Source of the DNA: Caldilinea sp. CFX5
GTDB lineage: Bacteria; Chloroflexota; Anaerolineae; Caldilineales; Caldilineaceae
DNA: 64,000 nt
Direction of reading: 5' to 3'
Assembly: GCA_021405325.1 (NCBI GenBank)
Contig: QWII01000021.1
Coordinates: 62,001 to 126,000 of the forward strand
In this document: positions 25,660-33,692 of the stretch, in pieces
How positions within the stretch are numbered: the stretch's first letter is position 1
Layout of the letters: the number at the start of each line of letters is the position of its first letter
Made by a program: the position numbers and the translations under genes
The notes under the pieces: model-generated
The model's database searches: none
What the model saw: the letters and a program-made list of their open reading frames with translations, nothing else
What the model was told of the DNA's origin: nothing

Positions 25660-25704
25660 ACTGATTTACTGTCCTACTGACAGACGCCACCGGCTTACAA
25701 ACAA

Positions 25705-26475
25705 TCAACGGGGGCAAGCCAGCGCCAAGCCATAAACGGCGACAGCGCCGGCGTCCAACGCCGCTTGGGCGCACGCACGCATGGTGGCGCCGGTAGTGTA
25801 GACATCATCAATGAGTAAAAGGCGTTTTCCAAGCACAGCATCGGTGGCGATAAAAGCATCCTCGACATTGCGCCGGCGCTCGCCGGCAGTGAGACCCACC
25901 TGGGATTGGGTGGAACGCTGCCGTACAAGCCAGCCAGCGTATAAGGGTAATTGTACACTATGGCAAAAGGCGCTGGCAAGTAACTCAGCTTGATTATAAC
26001 CCCGTTCCCGGTAGCGCACACTATACAGGGGGACAGGTACAACCCCGTCAACTGACGGGAATGTACCCCACCACGGTAAGGTTTGCACGAGGGCAACTAG
26101 ATAACGCGCTAAGGGCGCTGCCAATTCCGGTTGTTGCTCATATTTGAAGGCGTGGATCAGCTCACGCAGCGGCGCGGTGTGAAGCGCGGCAATGCGCACC
26201 CCACGCAACGGGTCGGCAGTCAGGTGTTGGCATTGTTCGCATCTGGCAACCGAAGCCACTTGCGGTCGTCCGCACTGGGTACAGATAGTTGGGCCAACCG
26301 GGAGAACCGCCTGCGCACAAGCCGCACAAACCACTGCGCCTGCCCGGTGACAGGCAACACAACGGGGCGGAAAGAGCAGATCCAGCAGCGCCGCCGGTAA
26401 CTGGCGTAAATGGCGGCTAAGCGCCAGGCGGGTTGTCGACCATCCGGCTGCTGTCGTGTGTGTGGAAACGTTCAA
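25705..26475 (-). CDS. comF: ComF family phosphoribosyltransferase-like protein
   Basis: A 256-residue ComF protein. The N-terminal zinc finger has paired cysteines (LLFPPRCVACHRAGAVVCAA, ICTQCGRPQ, CEQC). The body includes LIHAFKYEQQPELAAPLARY and VVPVPLYSVRYRERGYNQAE. The phosphoribosyltransferase loop is LLIDDVYTTGATMRACAQA. ComF is needed for natural DNA uptake in several bacteria and probably acts on DNA entering the cytoplasm. It lies downstream of a Flp-type pilin gene and a response regulator on the same strand, which fits a competence or pilus theme, but the gap is 165 bases. Confidence 0.93.
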   Translation of the reverse strand: MNVSTHTTAAGWSTTRLALSRHLRQLPAALLDLLFPPRCVACHRAGAVVCAACAQAVLPVGPTICTQCGRPQVASVARCEQCQHLTADPLRGVRIAALHTAPLRELIHAFKYEQQPELAAPLARYLVALVQTLPWWGTFPSVDGVVPVPLYSVRYRERGYNQAELLASAFCHSVQLPLYAGWLVRQRSTQSQVGLTAGERRRNVEDAFIATDAVLGKRLLLIDDVYTTGATMRACAQAALDAGAVAVYGLALACPR

Positions 26476-26640
26476 AATTCGCCTTTCCGGTGGAGTGGTT
26501 GAGCTGACTCTGGACCCGCGCTTTGGGCGAGTTCAGATCAACATACCATGAAAATGGCGTTATGCACTACGGTTTTGTGACGGGTTACAGCTCAACCATT
26601 CGTCTCATCAAGAAATCAGGAAAAGCGCCCATAACGGAGT

Positions 26641-26829
26641 TCAGACCCAATGGACAGGATTTACCTGCCAGGCCGTGGGGAACCAGCGTAGCAACAAGTC
26701 ATTGATAAAGGTGCGCAGATCATCGCCCAGGATCAGGAGAATCGAGAGCAACACAATCGCCACCAGAATGATCATGAGGGCATACTCAATAAAGCCCTGC
26801 CCACTCCGATTTGAGGGCATCCGTGACAT
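26641..26829 (-). CDS. Flp-type pilin-like small membrane protein
   Basis: A 62-residue protein starting MSRMPSNRSGQGFIEYALMI. The G/Q-G-F-I-E-Y-A-L sequence followed by a long hydrophobic helix (IILVAIVLLSILLILG) is the class III prepilin signal of Flp/TadA-type pilins, cut before the helix by TadV-like peptidases. The ATG at 26829 has AAAAGGAG 8 bases upstream; a GTG three codons earlier is possible. It starts 14 bases after the response-regulator stop, so the two are likely one operon. No tad secretion genes are in this window. Confidence 0.75.
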   Translation of the reverse strand: MSRMPSNRSGQGFIEYALMIILVAIVLLSILLILGDDLRTFINDLLLRWFPTAWQVNPVHWV

Positions 26830-26843
26830 ACAAAACACTCCTT

Positions 26844-27539
26844 TTACGCCGAGGGCGTCAGATCCTCAATGCGCACCCAGCCGCGGCGGAGAGCGAGAAT
26901 CGCGGCTTGTGTGCGATCTTCGACGCCCAACTTGCGTAAGACGCTACTCATGTGATTCTTCACCGTTTGCCGGCTGATGCTTAAGGCGCTGGCGATCTCT
27001 TTATTGCTGGCGCCCTTGGTCGTCAAGACCAATACTTCCATCTCGCGCGGACTTAGCGGCGCAAAGGCTTCCTGGCCGGTATCGGCGACGACGGTCAACT
27101 TTTCCATTTCAGCGAGCAGCCAGCGATAGGCTTCGGTCTTATTCAGCACCTTACCGTTGATAAAGTAGCGATTTTGGGCGACGGTGCGAATGGCGGGAAT
27201 CAACTCACTGGGCTGGACATCCTTGGGATAGTAGGCCGAAGCGCCGGCGCGCAACGCGTGCAACATCTGCTCATCATCGTTATAGGCTGTCAGGACAATC
27301 ACCGCGGTTTCATCAATGGCATAGGTTTGCTTGATCTCATGGGTCGCCTGTAAGCCATTTTTGCCCCGCAGATTGATGTCCATTAGAATCACGTCGGGCG
27401 CCAGTTCAACGGCCAGCCGCACCGCTTCATCGCCGGCTGTCGCCTCCGCCACAATCTGCAGATCATCTTCAAGTTCCAACACCCGGCGCAACCCTTGGAT
27501 GAGCAGCGGGTGGTCTTCTACTACCATAATCCGAATCAC
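26844..27539 (-). CDS. NarL/LuxR-type response regulator
   Basis: About 231 residues. The receiver domain is intact: acidic pair in MVVEDHPLLIQG, phospho-acceptor Asp in VILMDINLRGKNG, Thr in VIVLTAYNDDEQ and Lys in SAYYPKDVQPSE. The C-terminal LuxR-type helix-turn-helix has LSPREMEVLVLTTKGASNKE and SISRQTVKNHMSSVLRKLGV. The GTG at 27539 (VIRIMVVEDHPLL) gives the usual family start after AAGGGG; in-frame GTG 27575 or TTG 27545 are alternatives. No sensor kinase is adjacent. The downstream small pilin gene is its likely operon partner. Confidence 0.9.
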   Translation of the reverse strand: MIRIMVVEDHPLLIQGLRRVLELEDDLQIVAEATAGDEAVRLAVELAPDVILMDINLRGKNGLQATHEIKQTYAIDETAVIVLTAYNDDEQMLHALRAGASAYYPKDVQPSELIPAIRTVAQNRYFINGKVLNKTEAYRWLLAEMEKLTVVADTGQEAFAPLSPREMEVLVLTTKGASNKEIASALSISRQTVKNHMSSVLRKLGVEDRTQAAILALRRGWVRIEDLTPSA

Positions 27540-27728
27540 CGACAACGATCCCCTTGTTTCATCGTTTTTCGCCACCGATCAGCAAGCATCATCGCTACAG
27601 CGAAGACGCGTAGCAGAACGCAGCATTAGGAAGAGAGCATCTGCATCCTATACCAACAGTGCTTACGAGTATAGCATTAACTCTAGCTGACGCCAAACCA
27701 AAAGCAACGCACTCGCTTTACTCGCAGT

Positions 27729-27757
27729 TTGGGGTGGCGTCGTGGGGATGCTATAAT
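27729..27757 (+). promoter_or_regulatory. Probable promoter of the zinc-ribbon gene
   Basis: TATAAT at 27752-27757 with a weak -35 (TTGGGG, 27729-27734) at 17-base spacing. It lies about 115 bases before the start at 27874. The long leader was checked for known RNA elements and none was recognised. Confidence 0.4.
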
Positions 27758-27873
27758 CTATGGCGTTCAATCAGCGAAAGCCGACATCGTTTGCCAATCG
27801 GAATCGGGACGCCGGCAGCATCTGCCAAGCGCAGTCGAGCAGTCTGTCAGCAAATGCAGGGAAGGGGTGGTAC

Positions 27874-28578
27874 ATGGCCAACATTGCCAAATTGTATGAG
27901 CTACAAAAGATTGATGTTACCACGCAGAAGGTACGGCGGCGGTTGACCCAGTTGAAGACGCTGCTCGTGGAAAGTGATGACCTGAAGCGCGCCCGCACCG
28001 CAGCCGAAATGTTGCAAGAAGAGCAGCAGCAGTGGCATGGGAAACAGAAGAGCGCCGAACTGGAAGCGCAATCGCTGGCCGACCGGATCAAAGAGAGTGA
28101 GCAGCGCCTGATGAGTGGTCAGGTGCGCAACCCCAAAGAATTAGAATCGCTCCAATCCAGCATCGAAGCTCTCCAACGTCAACGCAGCGCCGTCGAAACC
28201 GCCTCAGTCGAAGCCCTCATGAAACATGAAGAATTGCATAGTCAAGTGGCCACCGCCAACGACCAACTCCAACGGATCCAACAAGCCTGGTCGGCCAGTC
28301 AAGCCGAATTAACCGAAGAAGAGAATAAGCTGAAACGGGGCTATCTCCAGCTCAAAAAACAGCGTGACACCCTAGCCGAAAGCCTGGACAAGGCGCTCTT
28401 ACAACAGTACGAATATTTGCGCGAACGCAAGGCTGGGGTCGCGGTCGCCACGGTAGAAAACGACAACTGTAGCGCCTGCCATGTGCGCGTCCCGTCCGGC
28501 GTTCTCAGCACGTTGCGCAGCCAGGCCGACAAAATGGTGAGCTGTCCCAGTTGCGGTCGTATTTTGTATGGCCGCTAA
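27874..28578 (+). CDS. Coiled-coil protein with C-terminal C4 zinc ribbon
   Basis: A 234-residue protein. The first 170 residues form a long coiled coil (for example IKESEQRLMSGQVRNPKELE, with the family motif VRNPKEL). The end is a zinc ribbon with two Cys pairs: NDNCSACHVRVPSGV and MVSCPSCGRILYGR. This is the CT398/DUF164 family, thought to act in RNA or protein-complex handling; its exact role is unclear. The ATG at 27874 follows GGAAGGGG. It is a single gene transcribed away from the response regulator. Confidence 0.88.
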   Translation: MANIAKLYELQKIDVTTQKVRRRLTQLKTLLVESDDLKRARTAAEMLQEEQQQWHGKQKSAELEAQSLADRIKESEQRLMSGQVRNPKELESLQSSIEALQRQRSAVETASVEALMKHEELHSQVATANDQLQRIQQAWSASQAELTEEENKLKRGYLQLKKQRDTLAESLDKALLQQYEYLRERKAGVAVATVENDNCSACHVRVPSGVLSTLRSQADKMVSCPSCGRILYGR

Positions 28579-28610
28579 GGCTGACGAAAGACCTGTTCCG
28601 CCAACCACCT

Positions 28611-29399
28611 TTAGCCCAAAGCGGCGGAGAGCGTGACCATCGTCTGCGCCGGATCATAATCGGTATCAGCAACCCTGGCAAAGCGGGCAACGGGTGACGC
28701 GGCCAGCAGGGCGGCGCCTGTTTGCTCCGCAGCCATTGTGGAAAAAATCGCCGTAATCGCCTGGCGCAGCGCCAGCGGCACTTCCGTGCGAATGACCCAC
28801 GGCGGCGCCGGATTGGGGCCGAGTCGTCCCAATGCGCGCACTGCGCCGATCAGCGCCGGCTGTTCCTGGGTAATCTGTTCAAAGACGGTCGTGTCAATGG
28901 CTGCCACATCCGCCTCGCCGGCAACCAGCATCTGTAAGGCCCGACGATGATAGCCGGCTTCAATGGCTTGCGAAAAAAACGCCAATCCTTCACCCAAGCG
29001 CGCCAGGTGCGCCCGCATCACATGATAACCGGAGAGCGACCCCGGCTCATTGTAAGCCCAGCGCTGACCACGCAATGCACCAAAGTGTTGGGCCGGATGG
29101 TCCCGCCGCACCATCATATCCGAGTAGTAGACCGGCTGATCGCCATAATGTTCGCCCCGCCAGACCGGCGCCGCCAGTAGCGCCACCTGCCCTTGTGGTC
29201 GCCGCACCACATAGGGCGCGCCACAAATCCAGGCAATCTGAATGGCGCCGGCATCGAGTTGGCGGTAACGTTCCGTCCAGTCCAGGTCGATCACAAACTC
29301 GATTGCACGTCCCAACCGGCTTGCCACATAGTCCGTCAACTGGCGGCAAAAGCCATCCATCCCCGGCGCCATACAGGTCGTCATCCGCAACCGCTCCAT
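28611..29399 (-). CDS. PhnD-like substrate-binding protein without signal peptide
   Basis: A 262-residue protein of the phosphate/phosphonate ABC-transporter binding-protein type (PhnD/SsuA-like). It shows WICGAPYVVRRPQGQVALLA, YYSDMMVRRDHPAQHFGALR, WAYNEPGSLSGYHVMRAHLA and VAAIDTTVFEQITQEQP. In normal family members this part follows a signal or lipobox. Here the protein starts directly with MERLRMTTCMAPGMDGFCRQ and no export signal is visible, so it may be cytoplasmic or part of a sensing system. No permease or ATPase gene is adjacent. The ligand is unknown. Confidence 0.75.
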   Translation of the reverse strand: MERLRMTTCMAPGMDGFCRQLTDYVASRLGRAIEFVIDLDWTERYRQLDAGAIQIAWICGAPYVVRRPQGQVALLAAPVWRGEHYGDQPVYYSDMMVRRDHPAQHFGALRGQRWAYNEPGSLSGYHVMRAHLARLGEGLAFFSQAIEAGYHRRALQMLVAGEADVAAIDTTVFEQITQEQPALIGAVRALGRLGPNPAPPWVIRTEVPLALRQAITAIFSTMAAEQTGAALLAASPVARFARVADTDYDPAQTMVTLSAALG

Positions 29400-29437
29400 C
29401 TACCCCTAGCCTCCTCGACTGTCATTGTTATTTCTTT

Positions 29438-29520
29438 AGGAGTTACGCAGTTGACGGGCGCTACCAGAGACCTGTCAGGTTTGCGAAACCTGACAGGTCT
29501 TGTCCAACTGCGTAACTCCT
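29438..29520. repeat. Long inverted repeat with CCTGTCAGGTTT core
   Basis: The outer arm AGGAGTTACGCAGTTG (left) is inverted at the right end as CAACTGCGTAACTCCT. The core GACCTGTCAGGTTT-GCG-AAACCTGACAGGTC is a perfect hairpin. The core is shared with the mobile elements at 25573 and 36460, and the outer arm resembles the repeat at 42461-42597. Confidence 0.85.
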
Positions 29521-29636
29521 ATTCTTTTGAAAACCCAGCCAATTATGGTGACCTACCCCCAAACTTGACCTTACGAATCAATGACGCTACAATAGCGACG
29601 CCAACTTCCCGTCACGCTGTCACGTTGGGAGCCGTC

Positions 29637-31727
29637 ATGCAACACCATCGGTACCGCCTGTTTCTCTTCCTAAGTCTACTGTTCGGCATCGGCAGTGGGC
29701 TGACCGGCCTTTTCATCGACCCCATCACCTTGCTTGCCCAAAACCGGCCATGGCTCGTGCCGATTTATCAACTGCAAGGCAACGGGTTGGTTTCGCCCTA
29801 CGCGGAAAAATGGGTGGATAGTTATGGTCTGGTCACTGGCGTCCTGCGCGACGGCTTTTACCTGCAAGACCCCGTCGGCGACGACGACCCGGCCACCAGC
29901 GACGGCATCTTTGTCTATACCAACAAGCGCCCCACTGTCACCCCAGGGGAATGCGTCGTGGTGACGCGCGCCTATGTGACTGAGTTCTATGAAAAGACCG
30001 AACTGTCACGCCTCAAAAGCATCACCCCCAGCGACCGCTGTCCCAGTCAAACGGTGCAAGCCGCGTCCATCCCGTTGCCGCACCTGGGGATGACACCGAG
30101 CATAACCTACGAAGCCTACGAAGGGATGTTGGTGGCCATGACCAACCTCACCGGCACGGTGCAGGGGCCGACCAAACACTTTGCCGACGGCGATAGGGAA
30201 CTGGCGCTGCTGCCGACCACGCTACAAGCTTATATCCCCGGCGGTCGCGTCTTTCAGGCGGATAGCGCCGCCTTGAACGCGCTCGTCTATCTGACCAACG
30301 AACTGGGCGCGAGCTTACCCGAACTGCCCTGGGGCGCACCCCTGGTCGTTGGCGCTGCTACACCGGAAGGACGCACGGCAACCGCCATTCTTGACTATAA
30401 CTTTGGCAAATATCAACTTCATCTCTTACCGGCGACACCGGTAGAACCGCTCCTCGCCGATCCGACAGTTGAACGCCAACCGGAGGAAGGCCGTCCAACT
30501 GCGCCTGACGAATTTGGTCTTTGTATCTTCAACGTCTACGGCTTGGGGCGGGGCAGTGAGCAACGCCCTGATGCGCGTGAATACCAGCAACACCTGGCAA
30601 AACGCGCCCGCGCCATTGCGGAAACCTTGCATGGCTGTACCATCATCGGCCTTCAGGAGACGGGGACGCCTGCCGACGCCCAAAATTTGGCCGATTTCCT
30701 GGCCGAGCTGTACCAACTCGACTATGAAGCAACCGCCCTTGCCGGCCCCAACACGCAAAGTCGCGAATTCCCGTTGACCAACAGTCTGCTCACCCGGCGC
30801 GATCAGGTGCAGGTGTTGGCGGCGGCGGCGCCGCAAGGTTGCTCCCCCAAAGATTATGCAGTCCCGGCCGGCGCCGGTGACTGTCCGCGCGGTCAGTATG
30901 CCCTCTTTGATCGCCCGCCGCTGGTGGTTGATCTGCGTGTGACCGGCGCTTGGGGCGAGCCAATCACCATCACAGTAGTGAACAATCATTGGAAAAGCAA
31001 AGCCGGCGACGAAACGGTCAATGCCGTGCGGCGGGCTGACCAGGCGCGGCATGTCGCCACCTTGGTGCAAGCGAAATTGGCCACCGACCCCAATGCGTTG
31101 GTGACTGTGCTGGGCGACCTGAATGACTACTATCCCAGCACGCCGGTCGAAGTGCTGCGCACCGGCGTGCAACCGCCGCTGGTCCATCTTTATGATTATC
31201 TACCGCCGCTTGACCGCTACACCTATATTTTTAACGGCGGCAGCCAGGTGCTCGACCACCTACTGGTGACGCCGGCGCTGGCGGCGCTGGTCACGCTGGT
31301 CGATCCGATTCATAGCAACGCCGATTTTCCGGCGGGCGGCCAAACCCAGTTACAAACCCTGGCCCATGCCAGCGACCATGACCCCGTGCAGGTGGTGCTG
31401 CGCCCGGAAGGCGCTGCCATCCTCGGCGGTTCTTTGCGATATGCCGACATCCATGTACAATTGGTAGACCAAAATGGCGGTGTTGTAACGCAAACCACGA
31501 CCGATGCCAATGGCGACTTCCGGCTCTGGCAATTGCCCATTGGCGCTTATACGCTCAACCTTACACCACCGCCGGCAGTGACGATGGAACCGCAGACCAT
31601 GCCAATCGAGCTGGGGCGTGGCTATCAACGGCTGCCGACGCCGGCGTTAGCCCAGCGCACTGTGACCATTGGCGTGGCGCTGGCCTTGAGCGCGGCGCAT
31701 TTAGCGCCGACCGCACCGCGTGAATGA
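29637..31727 (+). CDS. Secreted ExeM/NucH-like extracellular nuclease
   Basis: A 696-residue exported protein starting MQHHRYRLFLFLSLLFGIGS with a signal segment. An N-terminal OB-fold-like region (GLVTGVLRDGFYLQDPVGDD, YVTEFYEKTELSRL) is followed by an endonuclease/exonuclease/phosphatase domain: FNVYGLGRG, IIGLQETGTPADAQN, VVNNHWKSKAGDE, VLGDLNDYYPSTP and HASDHDPVQVVL. These hold the usual metal-binding Asn, Glu, Asp and catalytic His. A C-terminal carboxypeptidase-regulatory/Cna-B-like beta domain (DANGDFRLWQLPIGAYTLNL) ends the protein. It should degrade extracellular DNA. The frame stays open upstream through a palindrome, but the ATG at 29637 gives the signal peptide. Confidence 0.85.
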   Translation: MQHHRYRLFLFLSLLFGIGSGLTGLFIDPITLLAQNRPWLVPIYQLQGNGLVSPYAEKWVDSYGLVTGVLRDGFYLQDPVGDDDPATSDGIFVYTNKRPTVTPGECVVVTRAYVTEFYEKTELSRLKSITPSDRCPSQTVQAASIPLPHLGMTPSITYEAYEGMLVAMTNLTGTVQGPTKHFADGDRELALLPTTLQAYIPGGRVFQADSAALNALVYLTNELGASLPELPWGAPLVVGAATPEGRTATAILDYNFGKYQLHLLPATPVEPLLADPTVERQPEEGRPTAPDEFGLCIFNVYGLGRGSEQRPDAREYQQHLAKRARAIAETLHGCTIIGLQETGTPADAQNLADFLAELYQLDYEATALAGPNTQSREFPLTNSLLTRRDQVQVLAAAAPQGCSPKDYAVPAGAGDCPRGQYALFDRPPLVVDLRVTGAWGEPITITVVNNHWKSKAGDETVNAVRRADQARHVATLVQAKLATDPNALVTVLGDLNDYYPSTPVEVLRTGVQPPLVHLYDYLPPLDRYTYIFNGGSQVLDHLLVTPALAALVTLVDPIHSNADFPAGGQTQLQTLAHASDHDPVQVVLRPEGAAILGGSLRYADIHVQLVDQNGGVVTQTTTDANGDFRLWQLPIGAYTLNLTPPPAVTMEPQTMPIELGRGYQRLPTPALAQRTVTIGVALALSAAHLAPTAPRE

Positions 31728-31746
31728 ACGGCAAGGATGAAGCAGG

Positions 31747-32259
31747 ATGAAAAACGTATACCTAAGTTGGCACGACACCGAAGAACTGATTAGCCAGTTG
31801 ATCTTTCAACTGGACACCCCGTATGATGCGATCCTCTTGATCGCGCGCGGCGGCATTATCCCCGGCGGCATGATCGCCGAAGCGCTCAAAATGCACAACG
31901 TCCTGACGGCAGCCGTTCTCTTTACCGACCCGCAGACCGGCGGGCTGCCGCGCCTGAGCTGGCCCAAGTTTGTCCAGTTCCCGGCCGATAACCTGCTGAC
32001 CGGGCGCAAGATTTTAGTGGTGGATAATCTCTGGAACCACGGGCGCACGGTCCTGGCCGCCAAGGGGCGCATTGAAAGCGCCGGCGGCTTCCCGGAAATC
32101 GCCGTCTTGCACTGGAAACAGACCAACAGCCACTTCCCCGACCAGGCGCCAGACTACTATGTCGAAATCACGGAAGACTTCATCCACTATCCCTGGCAGC
32201 GGATCGACGACTCGGACTATCGCGTGCTGGCGAATCCGGTGCTGCCGTCGTTATCATAG
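31747..32259 (+). CDS. Purine-type phosphoribosyltransferase
   Basis: A 170-residue type I phosphoribosyltransferase. It has ILLIARGGIIPGGMIAEALK, as in xanthine/hypoxanthine phosphoribosyltransferases, and a PRPP-binding loop in ILVVDNLWNHGRTVLAAKGR. The loop departs from the usual D-D-x-x-x-T/S-G-x-T, with Asn for the second Asp and His-Gly in place of T-G. The C-terminal part (HYPWQRIDDSDYRVL) is like xanthine-guanine enzymes (YPWE motif). It should make a nucleotide from a base and PRPP in salvage. It lies 19 bases after the nuclease gene and 20 before nth, so this is probably one operon; salvage beside a secreted DNase is a sensible pairing. Confidence 0.82.
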   Translation: MKNVYLSWHDTEELISQLIFQLDTPYDAILLIARGGIIPGGMIAEALKMHNVLTAAVLFTDPQTGGLPRLSWPKFVQFPADNLLTGRKILVVDNLWNHGRTVLAAKGRIESAGGFPEIAVLHWKQTNSHFPDQAPDYYVEITEDFIHYPWQRIDDSDYRVLANPVLPSLS

Positions 32260-32279
32260 GGAGCAGCAGGTCAATCTTT

Positions 32280-32942
32280 ATGAGTATAGCCAACACCTTG
32301 CCGGCAACGGCGCCCGCCACCGAACGGATTACGCCCCTGATCCAACGTCTACACGAAGCCTACCCTGCGGCCGAGTGTGCGCTCCATCACCGGAACGCCT
32401 TTGAATTGTTGGTCGCGACCATTCTGTCGGCGCAATGCACCGATGAGCGGGTCAACAAGGTGACGCCGGCGCTCTTTGCCCGCTTTCCCACACCGGAAGC
32501 GATGGCCGGCGCCGACCGTGAAGAACTGGAAAGCTTGATTCGTTCCACCGGCTTCTACCACAACAAGGCCAAGAACATTCAAGGCGCCGCCCAACGCATC
32601 GTCAGCACCTACGGCGGTGTGGTGCCGCAGACGATGGACGAATTGCTGACCCTGCCCGGCGTGGCGCGCAAAACGGCCAATGTGGTGCTGGGCGTGGTCT
32701 TTGGCATCGCCGATGGCGTGGTGGTCGATACCCATGTCAAGCGCCTCGCGAATCGTCTAGGTTTGACCACCCAAAGCGACCCGGAAAAAATTGAGCGTGA
32801 TCTGCAAGCGATCACCCCCAAGGCCGCGTGGATCAACCTCTCCCACCTACTGATTTTTCATGGTCGCCAGGTCTGCGACGCCCGCAAACCAAATTGCGCG
32901 GCTTGCACACTCAGCGATCTCTGCCCCAGTGCGGCTCTCTAA
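32280..32942 (+). CDS. nth: Endonuclease III
   Basis: A 220-residue DNA glycosylase/AP lyase for oxidised pyrimidines. It has LVATILSAQCTDERVNKVTP, the helix-hairpin-helix LTLPGVARKTANVVLGVVFG with the catalytic Lys, then VVDTHVKRLANRLGL with the catalytic Asp. The end holds the four-Cys cluster motif (C-x6-C-x2-C-x5-C in VCDARKPNCAACTLSDLCP) that binds a 4Fe-4S cluster. Length and all key residues are normal. It sits between a phosphoribosyltransferase and a lipoprotein gene on the same strand. Confidence 0.96.
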   Translation: MSIANTLPATAPATERITPLIQRLHEAYPAAECALHHRNAFELLVATILSAQCTDERVNKVTPALFARFPTPEAMAGADREELESLIRSTGFYHNKAKNIQGAAQRIVSTYGGVVPQTMDELLTLPGVARKTANVVLGVVFGIADGVVVDTHVKRLANRLGLTTQSDPEKIERDLQAITPKAAWINLSHLLIFHGRQVCDARKPNCAACTLSDLCPSAAL

Positions 32943-32944
32943 TC

Positions 32945-33679
32945 ATGCGTCTGCAATCACCCTTCTGGACTACTTTCGCCTGGCTGATCTTGCTGATGGT
33001 GGCCGGTTGCGGCTCGTCGCCCACACCGACGCCAACGGTGACGGTTGTGCGGTTGCCGGCGGCCACCGCACAACCGGCGGCAACCGCTGCGCCGCCGCCG
33101 CCGACGATTGTAACGAATACTGTTACGCTGGCGCCTTTTCGGATCAACCTGCCCAGTTCCGCCCCGGTTCTCTACCCAACGGATGCAACTTGGGATAGTC
33201 AGCTTGCCCAGCTTCAGCAGCAACAACCCCAACTTGCCAACTATTTGACTGCGCTGGCGGCTACCTTAACCGTAGAAGAGCGCGTTGCTCTCATCCAATT
33301 GCCTATTGCGGAAGAAACGTTAACCCTAGTCGCTGCCACTGTGCCGAGTGAGGGGCTATCCCTGCAAAGCTATCTGGCGGCAGCGCAGACGGAATTAGAA
33401 CAAAGCCGCCTAGCGCTTGGCTCCGGGATTGTTGTGCAAAGGGCAACCATGCGCTATGACCTGCACGAAGCGCATATTCCCCTTGCCACGCTCCAATACA
33501 CCTTGCCGGTCAGCGGGGGCGCCGCCGACATCAGCGGCTATCAGGCGGCCATGCTCGACCCGACCGGAAACCATTTGCTCCTGCTGACCTTTGTCGCTGC
33601 GCCAACGTCGATGGCGGCAGCACAAGAGCAGATCGCAACGATTCTTGCGCGACTGCAAGAGACAGGGCTTATTCAGTAA
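32945..33679 (+). CDS. Lipoprotein of unknown function
   Basis: A 244-residue protein starting MRLQSPFWTTFAWLILLMVA with lipobox VAGCGSS, followed by a Thr/Pro/Ala-rich linker and an alpha/beta domain (PSSAPVLYPTDATWDSQLAQ, LTFVAAPTSMAAAQEQIATI). It starts 2 bases after the nth stop, so it is translated from the same message. The frame is open further upstream, but the lipoprotein signal fixes the start. I do not recognise the domain. It should sit on the outer face of the cytoplasmic membrane. Confidence 0.75.
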   Translation: MRLQSPFWTTFAWLILLMVAGCGSSPTPTPTVTVVRLPAATAQPAATAAPPPPTIVTNTVTLAPFRINLPSSAPVLYPTDATWDSQLAQLQQQQPQLANYLTALAATLTVEERVALIQLPIAEETLTLVAATVPSEGLSLQSYLAAAQTELEQSRLALGSGIVVQRATMRYDLHEAHIPLATLQYTLPVSGGAADISGYQAAMLDPTGNHLLLLTFVAAPTSMAAAQEQIATILARLQETGLIQ

Positions 33680-33692
33680 AGGAAGAACAGCC

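Noticed and set aside
27576..27873. RNase P RNA or another structured RNA before the zinc-ribbon gene
   Set aside because: Conserved RNase P RNA core sequences are absent. Only a promoter-like TATAAT could be supported.
29193..29636. An extra 148 residues at the N-terminus of the secreted nuclease
   Set aside because: The upstream frame passes through a palindrome and the opposite-strand PhnD-like gene. The ATG at 29637 yields a normal signal peptide.
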